Shown one piece after another: positions 7,474 through 15,559 of a stretch of 64,000 nt of DNA (position 1 is the first letter of the stretch; the number at the start of each line of letters is the position of its first letter). The notes beneath the pieces were generated by a model that was not told the DNA's origin, searched no databases, and was given only the letters and a program-made list of their open reading frames with translations. This DNA comes from Microbacterium paludicola (GTDB lineage Bacteria; Actinomycetota; Actinomycetes; Actinomycetales; Microbacteriaceae), in NCBI RefSeq assembly GCF_015235415.1, contig NZ_JADGLL010000016.1, positions 1 through 64,000 on the forward strand, in the 5' to 3' direction. The translations under genes were made by a program, and so were the position numbers.

Positions 7474-8508
7474 ATGAACAACACAGATGAGACTCTCTAC
7501 TCCATCGGCGAGGTCGCGCATCGCACCGGGCTCAGCGTCAGCGCCATCCGCTACTACGCCGATGAAGGCCTCGTGGAACCGACAAGCGCGACGGATGGCG
7601 GCCATCGCCTCTACGACGTGGACGCCATCGCCCGCCTCGAGTTCGTCCGAACGCTGCGCGACCTCGAGACCGGGCTGGATCAGGTGCGCCGCGTCCTCCT
7701 CGGCACGACCTCGCTGCGCGACGTCCTCGCCGAGCACCTCGATGTCATCGAGAGGCAGGCGACGGACATGCAGGCGAAGCGGGCGGTGCTCCGCGCGCTC
7801 GTGCGGCAGGAGGGGACGGCCGAACGCGCGAGGCTCCTGCGCAAGCTGGTGACGATGTCCGACGCCGAGCGTCAGCGGCTCGTCGACGACTTCCTCGCCG
7901 AGGTCACCGCCGGCCTCCCCGAGGACGCGATCAGGCGGATCCACGATGTGCGTCCGGTGCTGCCGCCCGACCCCGCCCCGGAACAGCTCGATGCCTGGAT
8001 CAGCCTGGCGGAGCTGCTGCAGGATGACCGCTTCCGTGCGGCGACCCGGTCCTACCTCCACGCGACATACGCGGAGTTCCCCGGTTCGGAGATCTCCACC
8101 CCTCACGTGCAGGAGTTCTTCCACTCGACCGGCGCCGACGTGATGCCGAAGCTGATGGCCGCTCACCAGGCGGGGTTCGCCGCGGACGATGCCCGGGTGG
8201 TCTCCCTCGCCGCGCGGATGGTCGAGTCGCTCGCTGAGGCGTTCGGAGTCGCGGCCGACGACGACCTCCGCGGACGGCTCGCGGCCCGCTACCGGGATCT
8301 CGACAGCGTCACCCTCGAGGCGCTCCAGGACGCCGAGTACAACGCGACCGAGGGGCGCTACCTCGAGCTGGTCTCGATCATCAACGATCAGCCCCATCCG
8401 GATGCGGCTCTTCTCGCCAGCGCTCGCCGGGAGCGGAGCGACGGGGAGCAGCTCAGCTTCCGAGACCTCGGCGGATGGCTGTCCGACGCGATCCTCGCCG
8501 TGGGGTGA
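7474..8508 (+). CDS. MerR-family transcriptional regulator
   Basis: 344 aa. The N-terminal winged helix-turn-helix (residues 5-75: YSIGEVAHRTGLSVSAIRYYADEGL, then GGHRLYD) is typical of MerR. A dimer helix follows, then about 230 residues of helical effector domain without clear Cys metal sites, longer than classic metal sensors and closer to multidrug or organic-ligand types. ATG 7474 follows GGTGGGGAG. It sits 126 nt upstream of the antiporter gene on the same strand and may control it. Confidence 0.88.
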   Translation: MNNTDETLYSIGEVAHRTGLSVSAIRYYADEGLVEPTSATDGGHRLYDVDAIARLEFVRTLRDLETGLDQVRRVLLGTTSLRDVLAEHLDVIERQATDMQAKRAVLRALVRQEGTAERARLLRKLVTMSDAERQRLVDDFLAEVTAGLPEDAIRRIHDVRPVLPPDPAPEQLDAWISLAELLQDDRFRAATRSYLHATYAEFPGSEISTPHVQEFFHSTGADVMPKLMAAHQAGFAADDARVVSLAARMVESLAEAFGVAADDDLRGRLAARYRDLDSVTLEALQDAEYNATEGRYLELVSIINDQPHPDAALLASARRERSDGEQLSFRDLGGWLSDAILAVG

Positions 8509-8634
8509 TTCAGGACGTTCGCGGCGCGGAAGCGCGCGATCCGGATCCGTCATCTCCGCCCCTCGGGGCTCCCGCGCGCCGGAGAATATCTGTGCGGGGT
8601 CGGCGACCCCGGCGGACGGAGCCGGAGGGGCGAC

Positions 8635-10314
8635 ATGGGCGGACTCGAGATCACCGTGCTGCTGGGCGCGGCCGTGCTGGTCGGGGCGCTTCTCGCCCCG
8701 CGGCTGCGGATCGCGACGCCGCTCCTGCTGGTGATCCTCGGCCTGCTACTCGGGTTCGTACCGCAGCTGAGGGGCGTCGAGCTGCCGCCCGAGACCGTGC
8801 TGCTGCTGTTCCTGCCGGTGATCTTGTTCTGGGAGAGCCTCACGACGTCCTTGCGGTCGATCAAGCGCGACTTCCGCGGCATCGTCCTGATGAGCACGCT
8901 CCTCGTGGTGGCGAGCGCCTTCGCGGTCGCCGGCATCGCCCATGCGCTGGGCGTGCCGTGGGAGGCGGCACTGATCCTCGGAGCGGCCGTCGCGCCGCCC
9001 GATGCGACGGCCGTCGCAGCCCTCGGCCGCAGCCTGCCTCGTCGCAACTTCATGATCCTCAAGGCCGAAAGCCTCACGAACGACGGCACCGCGCTCGTCA
9101 TCTACGCGATCGCGGTCGGCCTCGCGATCGGCGGCGACTACACGCCGTGGAGCATCACGGGGATGGTGCTGCTCTCGTACGGCGGTGGCATCCTGGCCGG
9201 CATCGTTGTCGGCGGGCTCGCCTACCTGCTGATGCGTCGCCTCACCACCGCGCTGACGCTCAACATCGCCCTGCTGCTCACGCCGTTCACCGCGTTCCTC
9301 GTCGCCGAGCTGATCCACGCGTCGGGCGTTCTGGCGGTGGTGGTGGCGGGGTTGATCCTCACCTACCTCTCCCCGCGGGTCACGACCGCGGCGTCGCGCC
9401 GCCAGACCGAGGCCGTGTGGCCGCTCGGCTCCTACCTGCTCAACGGCGCGCTGTTCGTGCTGATCGGGCTCGAGGTGCAGGCGGTGGTCCGCACGATCGA
9501 CCTCGCGGACGTCGGATGGCTGACCCTCGTGACCGTGGCGGTATGGGTTGTGCTGCTGATCGTGCGCTTCACGTTCCAGACGTCGACCGTCATGCTGATC
9601 CGGATGCTCGACCGACGGCCCTCTCAACGCGGGCGGCGGATGTCGCATCGCGCACGGGTGGTGAGCACGGTGGCGGGCTTCCGCGGTGCGGTGTCGCTTG
9701 CGATCGCCCTGTCGATCCCGCTCGCGACGGACGGGGCGGACATCCCGGCCCGCGACGAGGTGATCTTCGTGACGGCAGGCGTCATCCTGCTGACGCTGCT
9801 CGTGCAGGGGCCGCTGCTCCCCGCGGTGGTGCGGTGGGCGCGCCTGCCCGTCGACACGAGCGCCGACGACGAGATGCGCTTGGCGGAACGCTCGATCACC
9901 GGTGCCGCGCTCGTGCACGTCGAGGAGCTCGCGGCGGGTGAGGGGATCAGCGAGGAGGTGCGCGAGCGACTCAAGCGCGACTACTACGAGCATCTCGAAC
10001 TCGCCAACGCCCGCGTGCAGGAGCACGTCGACCACGAGATCGAAGCCCTCGACGCGATGATCGGCGTGCCCGACGACGAAGGTGCCGAGGCGGCGAGGGA
10101 GGGCGGATCGGTGATCGTCGCGACCGACACCGGATCGCCGCTCGCACGCAACGAGGAGTACACCCGCCTTCGCCTTGCCGTGCTCGGACGCAAGCGCGAG
10201 GTGCTCGTGCGGCTCACGCGCGACGGGTCGATCGACGATGCGGTCGCGCGGCGCATCCAGGCTCGCCTCGACGTGGAGGAGATCCGCCTCTCGGGGATCG
10301 AGCCGATCGAGTAG
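8635..10314 (+). CDS. CPA1-family Na+(K+)/H+ antiporter (NhaP/YjcE type)
   Basis: 559 aa integral membrane protein. About 12 helices span residues 5-400, with the CPA1 core AVAPPDATAVAALGRSLPRRNF followed by ESLTNDGTALVIYA, which holds the acidic ion-binding residues. A hydrophilic 140-residue C-terminal tail with helical, charged sequence follows and is probably a regulatory cytoplasmic domain. It would exchange Na+ or K+ for H+ in pH and salt homeostasis. GGAGGGG precedes ATG 8635. Confidence 0.92.
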   Translation: MGGLEITVLLGAAVLVGALLAPRLRIATPLLLVILGLLLGFVPQLRGVELPPETVLLLFLPVILFWESLTTSLRSIKRDFRGIVLMSTLLVVASAFAVAGIAHALGVPWEAALILGAAVAPPDATAVAALGRSLPRRNFMILKAESLTNDGTALVIYAIAVGLAIGGDYTPWSITGMVLLSYGGGILAGIVVGGLAYLLMRRLTTALTLNIALLLTPFTAFLVAELIHASGVLAVVVAGLILTYLSPRVTTAASRRQTEAVWPLGSYLLNGALFVLIGLEVQAVVRTIDLADVGWLTLVTVAVWVVLLIVRFTFQTSTVMLIRMLDRRPSQRGRRMSHRARVVSTVAGFRGAVSLAIALSIPLATDGADIPARDEVIFVTAGVILLTLLVQGPLLPAVVRWARLPVDTSADDEMRLAERSITGAALVHVEELAAGEGISEEVRERLKRDYYEHLELANARVQEHVDHEIEALDAMIGVPDDEGAEAAREGGSVIVATDTGSPLARNEEYTRLRLAVLGRKREVLVRLTRDGSIDDAVARRIQARLDVEEIRLSGIEPIE

Positions 10315-10374
10315 CGCGAACAGGCTCGTTGCGGCGCGTGCGGGATCGGTGCGCATCCGCCGCTTTGGGGCGGC

Positions 10375-10480
10375 GGAAGGGCCGGTCGGCACCGGGATGC
10401 GCGGGGCGGTGCGGGCGGGCGGGCATGGATCGGTGCCTTCCGGCCGTCGACGCGTGGCAGAAGGTCCGGTCGGCACCGGA
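10375..10480. repeat. Further copies of the intergenic AAGGGCC..GCACCGG repeat
   Basis: GGAAGGGCCGGTCGGCACCGGG (10375-10396, written without spaces here only in part) and GAAGGTCCGGTCGGCACCGG (10460-10479) fall in the 220-bp gap between the antiporter and the ligase. They match the cores at 7288 and 7372. No gene is seen in the gap. Confidence 0.5.
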
Positions 10481-10535
10481 ACTCCGGATGCGACGCAGGC
10501 CCGCGGATGTCGGCGGGCGGGTGGACAATGACGGC

Positions 10536-12077
10536 ATGCTGCTGCACGAACTCGTCGCGGCGACCCGGGAGGTCGCGGCGACCTCCTCGCGGCTGAAGAA
10601 GGTCGCCGCGCTCGCCGAGGCTCTGCGCGCGCTCGACGGCGCCGAGATCGGGCCGGCCATCGGATTCCTCACGGCGAGCCCGCGACAGGGGCGCATCGGC
10701 GTCGGCTGGCGCGGCCTGACGGGCCTCGCCGTCGCGCACACGGATGCGCCGAGCCTCACGGTGCTCGACGTCGACGCCGCGCTCGACCGGATCGCCGCGA
10801 CGGCGGGAGCCGGATCCGTGGATGCCCGGCGGCAGGCGCTCATCGCGCTCGCACAGCGCGCCACGGCCGAGGAGTGGGACTTCGTCTCGCGCGTGATCCT
10901 CGGCGAACTGCGCACCGGCGCGCTCGAGGGAGTGCTGCTCGACGCGATCGCGAAGGCATCCGACCGGCCGATCGCGGCCGTGCGTCGGGCGGCGATGCTG
11001 TCGGGCGACCTCGGGGAGACGGCGCGGATCGCGCTCGGCGGCTCGCTCGACGACCTCGAGTCGGTCGGCCTGCGCGTGGGGCGCCCGGTGATGCCGATGC
11101 TCGCCTCGACCGCGGGCTCGGCCGCCGAGGCGCTTGCCACGCTCGGGCGCGAGGCGTCGGTCGAGTACAAGCTCGACGGCGCGCGCATCCAGGTGCACTT
11201 CGACCGCGCGCGGCCGGAGGGCGACGACGTCCACGTCTACACGCGCAGCCTCGCCGAGGTCACGCACCGCGTGCCCGAGCTCGCCGCGGCGGTGCGCGCG
11301 CTGCCGGTCGAGCGCGTGATCCTGGATGGCGAGACGCTCTCGCTCGACGAGGACGGCGGCCCGCGCGCGTTCCAGGACACGATGGCGCGCTTCGGCTCCG
11401 AGACCGCCGCCGCGATCGTCCTGCGCCCGTGGTTCTTCGACATCCTTCACGTCGACGGCCGCGACCTGATCGACGAGCCCCTGAGCGCCCGCCTGGAGAT
11501 CCTCGAGCGCGTCGTGGGGCCGCTGCGTATGCCCGGCATCGTCACGGCCGACGCGGAGCGCGCCGAGCAGTTCTCGCGCGAGGCGCTCGCCGCGGGGCAC
11601 GAGGGCGTGATGGTCAAGGACATCAGCTCTCCCTACGCGGCCGGCCGGCGCGGCAAGAGCTGGCTGAAGGTGAAGCCCGTCCTGACCTTCGACCTGGTGG
11701 TGCTCGCGGTCGAATGGGGATCGGGGCGACGCACCGGGATGCTGTCGAACCTGCATCTCGGCGCGAGGGATCCGGATGGCGCCTTCGGAGACCCGGGCGG
11801 CTTCGTCATGGTGGGGAAGACCTTCAAGGGCCTCACCGACGCGACGCTGCGCTGGCAGACCGAGCACTTCCCCACGATCGAGACCCACCGCTCCGCGTAC
11901 GCCGTGCACGTGCGGCCCGAGACGGTCGTCGAGATCGCGATCGACGGCGTGCAGCGTTCGTCGCGCTACCCGGGCGGCGTGGCGCTGCGCTTCGCCAGGG
12001 TCAAGGCGTATCGCCCCGACAAGGACGCGTCGGAGGCCGACACGATCGAGACGCTGCGGGCGCTGCTGCGTGGCTGA
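10536..12077 (+). CDS. ATP-dependent DNA ligase (LigB/Lig1-like)
   Basis: 513 aa. Residues 1-195 form the helical DNA-binding domain, residues 200-400 the nucleotidyltransferase with the lysine motif YKLDGAR, then DGE, WFFDILHVDG and EGVMVKD, and residues 400-513 the OB-fold ending with the SWLKVKP region. It joins nicks by an AMP-lysine intermediate, in addition to the NAD-dependent LigA expected elsewhere. ATG 10536 lies 6 nt behind GACAAT (10524-10529), so the message is probably leaderless; the longer frame from 10329 is repeat sequence. Confidence 0.95.
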   Translation: MLLHELVAATREVAATSSRLKKVAALAEALRALDGAEIGPAIGFLTASPRQGRIGVGWRGLTGLAVAHTDAPSLTVLDVDAALDRIAATAGAGSVDARRQALIALAQRATAEEWDFVSRVILGELRTGALEGVLLDAIAKASDRPIAAVRRAAMLSGDLGETARIALGGSLDDLESVGLRVGRPVMPMLASTAGSAAEALATLGREASVEYKLDGARIQVHFDRARPEGDDVHVYTRSLAEVTHRVPELAAAVRALPVERVILDGETLSLDEDGGPRAFQDTMARFGSETAAAIVLRPWFFDILHVDGRDLIDEPLSARLEILERVVGPLRMPGIVTADAERAEQFSREALAAGHEGVMVKDISSPYAAGRRGKSWLKVKPVLTFDLVVLAVEWGSGRRTGMLSNLHLGARDPDGAFGDPGGFVMVGKTFKGLTDATLRWQTEHFPTIETHRSAYAVHVRPETVVEIAIDGVQRSSRYPGGVALRFARVKAYRPDKDASEADTIETLRALLRG

Positions 12078-12079
12078 CG

Positions 12080-12733
12080 TCAGAAGCCGCTGCTGTACGT
12101 GGCGATCATCACCACGCACACGCCCAGCAGCACCAGCGGCGCCGCGGCCGCGCTGATCAGCAGGCCCGTGCCGAGCGCGCGCGCCGGCGGCCAGAACAGC
12201 AGGCCGATGCCCGCGAGCAGCACAAGCAGCCAGAAGAGCCCGCCGCCGAAGGGGAAGCCTCCGAACCCACCGCTGAACCAGAGGAACCCGGCGCCCAGGA
12301 TGACGACGAGTCCGATGGCGAGACCGATCCAGACCCAGGCGCCGAACCGCAGCCCGCCGAGCTGCCGCGGCGGGCCGACCGGCGGTGCGCCATATCCGGG
12401 CGGTGGTCCGTACCCGGGCGGCGGTCCGTACCCGGGCGGCGGTCCGTACCCGGGTGGCGGCCCGTAGCCGGGGTGCGGCGGCTGCCCCGGGTACTGCCCC
12501 GGTGCCGCGGGCGGCCCGTACCCGGGCGGGTACCCCGGCCCATGCTGCCCCGGCCCCGGCGCCCCAGGCACCTGCTGCCCCGGCTGCGGTCCGGCCCCCG
12601 GCCCGGGCGCCCCTGGCGCCTGCGGTCCCGGGCCGGGCGCCGCCCCCGGCTGCGGCGGCATCCCACCGCCCGGTGGCGGCACCGGGCGTGCGGGATCGGG
12701 CTCCTGGCCCGGCTGCTCAGGCGTGCTGTTCAC
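12080..12733 (-). CDS. Pro/Gly-rich membrane protein with YGPPPG repeats
   Basis: 217 aa. Residues 1-122 are Pro, Gly and Gln rich, with five tandem GYGPPPG-type units encoded by an 18-bp repeat at about 12395-12475. Three transmembrane helices follow at about 129-152, 163-182 and 186-210. Such Pro-rich tails plus small membrane domains are common in Actinobacteria (DUF4190-like), function unknown. The start lies 17 nt inside the end of the Lgt-like gene, so it is translationally coupled as the last gene of the radical-SAM operon. Its start residues MNSTPE recur in the protein at 20190. Confidence 0.8.
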   Translation of the reverse strand: MNSTPEQPGQEPDPARPVPPPGGGMPPQPGAAPGPGPQAPGAPGPGAGPQPGQQVPGAPGPGQHGPGYPPGYGPPAAPGQYPGQPPHPGYGPPPGYGPPPGYGPPPGYGPPPGYGAPPVGPPRQLGGLRFGAWVWIGLAIGLVVILGAGFLWFSGGFGGFPFGGGLFWLLVLLAGIGLLFWPPARALGTGLLISAAAAPLVLLGVCVVMIATYSSGF

Positions 12734-13550
12734 GGGAAGCCGTCCTCTCTTGCTGCGACGGAAGCGCCGGCGCGGGTGCGGCGGCGCGGAAGCGGTCGGT
12801 GCGGATCATCCAGACGATCCGCGCGAACAGGAGGGGGAGGGTCGCCAGCAGGAACAGCTGCGGGCGCGTCAGCCCCATCCAGGCGATCTCGTTGCCGCGC
12901 ACGAACTCGACGAGGAAGCGGAACACCCCGTACGCGGCGATGTAGAGCGTGAGCGTCTCGCCGGGCGCGATCTGCCGGTGACGCAGCCAGAACCACAGCA
13001 GCGCGAAGGCGACCAGGTGGAAGGCGATCTCGTACACGAAGCTCGGATGCAGCGGCACCCCGGCGGCGGATCCGGTGTACGCGGCGGCGTCGGCGTCGAG
13101 CACGATGCCCCATCCGGATCCGGTCGGCGTTCCCGGCTTCTCGGTGAGGAGGCAGCCGATCCGGCCGATCGCCATCGCGAGCGCAACCGCGGGCGCGAAC
13201 AGGTCGCCGGTGCGGTACGGGTATCGCACGACGCGCTTGGCGACGTGCACGCCGAGCCACGCGCCCACGAGCGCCGACAGCATCGACGCGTTGCCGTAGG
13301 AGAGCTGCTCCATGAGGCTGAGGTTCTTCGTCGGATCGAGGTGCTGCGCCCACGTGCCGAGCCGCGCCAGGATGGACGCCCCCGCGAGCGAGCCGAGCAC
13401 GAGATACCAGATGCGGTGGTCGGTCACCCCGCGGCGGCGCTTCTCGACGAGGAACACGATTCCCGCCGCGAGCATCCCGAGCGCGACGAAGAACGAGTGC
13501 GTGTCGATGGGCGGAAGCCAGCGCACGAGGTCCTGCAGCGTCGGGAACAT
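12717..13550 (-). CDS. Lgt-like (prolipoprotein diacylglyceryl transferase family) membrane protein
   Basis: 277 aa with about seven transmembrane helices of the Lgt fold. It has GRIGCLLTEKPG where true Lgt has GRxGNFxNxExxG, so both Asn are replaced, plus HPSFVYE and FRFLVEFVRG. It therefore belongs to the Lgt superfamily but is probably not the housekeeping lipoprotein modifier; a diacylglyceryl or other lipid-moiety transferase is plausible. The ATG at 13550 is 1 nt from the stop of the two-helix protein, inside the radical-SAM operon. The tail (13 residues, QQERTASREQHA) is hydrophilic. Confidence 0.85.
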   Translation of the reverse strand: MFPTLQDLVRWLPPIDTHSFFVALGMLAAGIVFLVEKRRRGVTDHRIWYLVLGSLAGASILARLGTWAQHLDPTKNLSLMEQLSYGNASMLSALVGAWLGVHVAKRVVRYPYRTGDLFAPAVALAMAIGRIGCLLTEKPGTPTGSGWGIVLDADAAAYTGSAAGVPLHPSFVYEIAFHLVAFALLWFWLRHRQIAPGETLTLYIAAYGVFRFLVEFVRGNEIAWMGLTRPQLFLLATLPLLFARIVWMIRTDRFRAAAPAPALPSQQERTASREQHA

Positions 13551-13551
13551 G

Positions 13552-13866
13552 TCAGCCGCCGAAGACCCTGATCCACAGCAGCACCCAGAACGGGATCGCC
13601 GCAGCCGAGAGCGCGGCGATCACCGACAGGTACAGCAGCACAACGCGGGTGTCGCCGAGGCGGCACTTCGATCGCAGCAGCCCCGCGCGCCGCGCCCGCG
13701 CGTAGCCGGCGATCGCGACGCCGCTGAACACGAGCAGCGCGACGGGGCCGAACACGCAGGTGATGAGCGCGACGGTCGTGAAGACGCAGAGCTTCAGCGG
13801 ATCGAACGCGGGCACGGGATCGCCGACGCTCGCGTCGTAGCGATTGAGCCCCTCGTACGCGGTCAT
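13552..13866 (-). CDS. Small two-helix membrane protein
   Basis: 104 aa. Helices at about 26-54 and 76-100 flank a basic loop (ARARRAGLLRSKCRLGDTR). I do not recognise a family; some DUF-type neighbours of this radical SAM enzyme look alike. Start and stop overlap the upstream gene by ATGA (13863-13866), so the two are co-translated. The position between a lipid-type radical SAM enzyme and an Lgt-like transferase suggests a membrane partner or scaffold. Confidence 0.8.
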   Translation of the reverse strand: MTAYEGLNRYDASVGDPVPAFDPLKLCVFTTVALITCVFGPVALLVFSGVAIAGYARARRAGLLRSKCRLGDTRVVLLYLSVIAALSAAAIPFWVLLWIRVFGG

Positions 13867-15497
13867 GACGCCACCACCGGAAGCTGCACGCGCCCGCCCG
13901 TCTCGCGGACGTCGCTCATCCGCGCGGAGCGCTCGCGTGATCCGGTCGCCGTCGACAGGCGCGTGCGGCCGAGCGGCGCCCACGCCTGCACCGCGCAGAA
14001 CGGGGCGCACTGGTGGGCGTCGGTGGTCTCGTTGACGGTGGCGACGTGCACGCAGCACTGGGTGAGACGCTCCTCGATCATCGTGTTGATGTCCATGAAC
14101 GGCTTGATGGTGATCCGCTTCACGCGCTCGCCCATCATCCGACGAAGCCGTTGATGCTGGCCGGGAAGCTGCGACGCGGCGAGGGTCGCGAGCGTGCCGA
14201 TGCCGAGGTCGCAGCTGGCGCAGATGTCGCGCCAGATGTCGACCATCGACGGATGCGACAGCGACGACTGCTCGCTGAGCAGATCGAGCAGCGAGGTCTT
14301 CACCACCTCGCGGATCTTCTTGTTCACGCCCGAGTCGGCGATCCGGTTGGCGATCAGATCCGGCTCGAGCTCGAGGAACTCCTTGAGCCGGTCGTGCCCG
14401 ATCAGCCCGACGAGCGACTTCCACTCGCCCGCGTCGTCCTTCAGCAGGTAGCCGACCGAGCAGCAGTGCGGATGGCTGCACGGGAGCGCGGTGAGGTCGC
14501 GCCACGTGACGGTGTCGCCGGTCTGCGGCCCGAGCCTCGCCAGCACACCCGTGTGCGTCAGCCGGTCGTCCGGATCGATGCCGGCCGACCGCCCGGATCC
14601 GAACACCGGCTGGATCGTCACGCCGCCGACGAACGGCGTGTCCATCGCGCGGCGGATCACATCCCCGATCTCGTGGTCGTTCACGCCGAGCGCCGCGGTC
14701 ATGGTGAGCGTCGTGAAGACCCCAGCGGCCGACAGCCGCTCCAGCGCCCGCTCCTTGAAGCGCCGGATGTCGGCTCCCCGGTGATATGCCGACGCCTCCT
14801 TCGACTCGCCGTCGTACTGCAGGTAGATCTCCACGCGCTGCCGGTGCTTCCTCAGCACCTCGACGAAGGCGTCGTCCTGCGCGATCCGCAGTCCGTTCGA
14901 GTTGATCAGGATGCGCACCACCGGCCGGGCGACGAGGTGCTCCAGCAGCTGCTCGAGCCACGGGTACAGCGTCGGCTCGCCGCCCGAGAGCATCAGCACG
15001 TCGATGCGGTTGTTCTCGCGCGCGAGGCGGGCGTCGACCGATGCCAGCACCTCGGCCAGGGGAGCGACCGCGCTCGCCGCGGGGCTCGACTCGGCGAAGC
15101 ACGTGGGGCAGCGCAGGTTGCAGTGGTCGGTGATGTCCTCGAGCAGGATGCAGGTGTGCTGCGTCTGCATCGCGGGCAGGCCGTCGTCGTACGCCGACGG
15201 CACCGGCTTGAAGTTGCCGATCACGTCCGGCGTGTGCATCTTCGTCGGCGCGGTCCACTCCTCGAGGTACCGCAGGATCTCGGCCGACTCGTCGTACATC
15301 GTGCGCACGAGGCCGTGCTCGGGGCAGCCGCGCTCGAGCCAGATGGTGCCGTCGCGGTCGGCGAGCCAGCCGGACAGCCGCCGCACCTCGGCGAGCGGGC
15401 GATCCGGATCCTCCTCGTGGCAGCGCGGGCAGAACGCGTTGACGTAGCGATGGATCCGGTGGTCGCGAAGCGGCATCCCTGCGGTGGGCTGGCTCAT
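13863..15497 (-). CDS. Radical SAM enzyme of the Tes (tetraether lipid synthase)-like family
   Basis: 544 aa. An N-terminal Cys-bearing domain (CPRCHEE at residue 23, then DGTIWLERGCPEHG) precedes the radical SAM barrel, whose cluster motif is CNLRCPTC in ITDHCNLRCPTCFAES, with MLSGGEPTLYP as the SAM-binding GGE strand. The C-terminal part has many extra Cys (PCSHPHCCS, CASC, QCC, CAPFC) for auxiliary iron-sulfur clusters. The CP.C/CPEHG/CNLxCPxCFA pattern is that of MJ0619-type Tes enzymes, which make carbon-carbon bonds between lipid tails. The true substrate here is unknown. ATG 15497 is 7 nt behind TAGTCT (15510-15505): leaderless, first gene of a four-gene operon. Confidence 0.87.
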   Translation of the reverse strand: MSQPTAGMPLRDHRIHRYVNAFCPRCHEEDPDRPLAEVRRLSGWLADRDGTIWLERGCPEHGLVRTMYDESAEILRYLEEWTAPTKMHTPDVIGNFKPVPSAYDDGLPAMQTQHTCILLEDITDHCNLRCPTCFAESSPAASAVAPLAEVLASVDARLARENNRIDVLMLSGGEPTLYPWLEQLLEHLVARPVVRILINSNGLRIAQDDAFVEVLRKHRQRVEIYLQYDGESKEASAYHRGADIRRFKERALERLSAAGVFTTLTMTAALGVNDHEIGDVIRRAMDTPFVGGVTIQPVFGSGRSAGIDPDDRLTHTGVLARLGPQTGDTVTWRDLTALPCSHPHCCSVGYLLKDDAGEWKSLVGLIGHDRLKEFLELEPDLIANRIADSGVNKKIREVVKTSLLDLLSEQSSLSHPSMVDIWRDICASCDLGIGTLATLAASQLPGQHQRLRRMMGERVKRITIKPFMDINTMIEERLTQCCVHVATVNETTDAHQCAPFCAVQAWAPLGRTRLSTATGSRERSARMSDVRETGGRVQLPVVAS

Positions 15498-15559
15498 GGC
15501 GCTCAGACTAGGGGCACGGATGCCCGTTGGGCAGTCGGCCGTTCGGAGGGACGAGCGTG

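Noticed and set aside
8746-10476. Long minus-strand frames opposite the antiporter, and similar ones opposite lhr and katG
   Set aside because: They are shadows caused by high GC at codon position 3; composition is Arg/Ala/Gly rich and no motif is seen.
12395-12475. CRISPR-like array
   Set aside because: The 18-bp repeats are direct, without spacers, and encode the GYGPPPG repeats of a protein.
12717-13550. Housekeeping lipoprotein transferase Lgt
   Set aside because: Both signature Asn are replaced and the gene sits in a radical SAM operon, so the standard role is doubtful.
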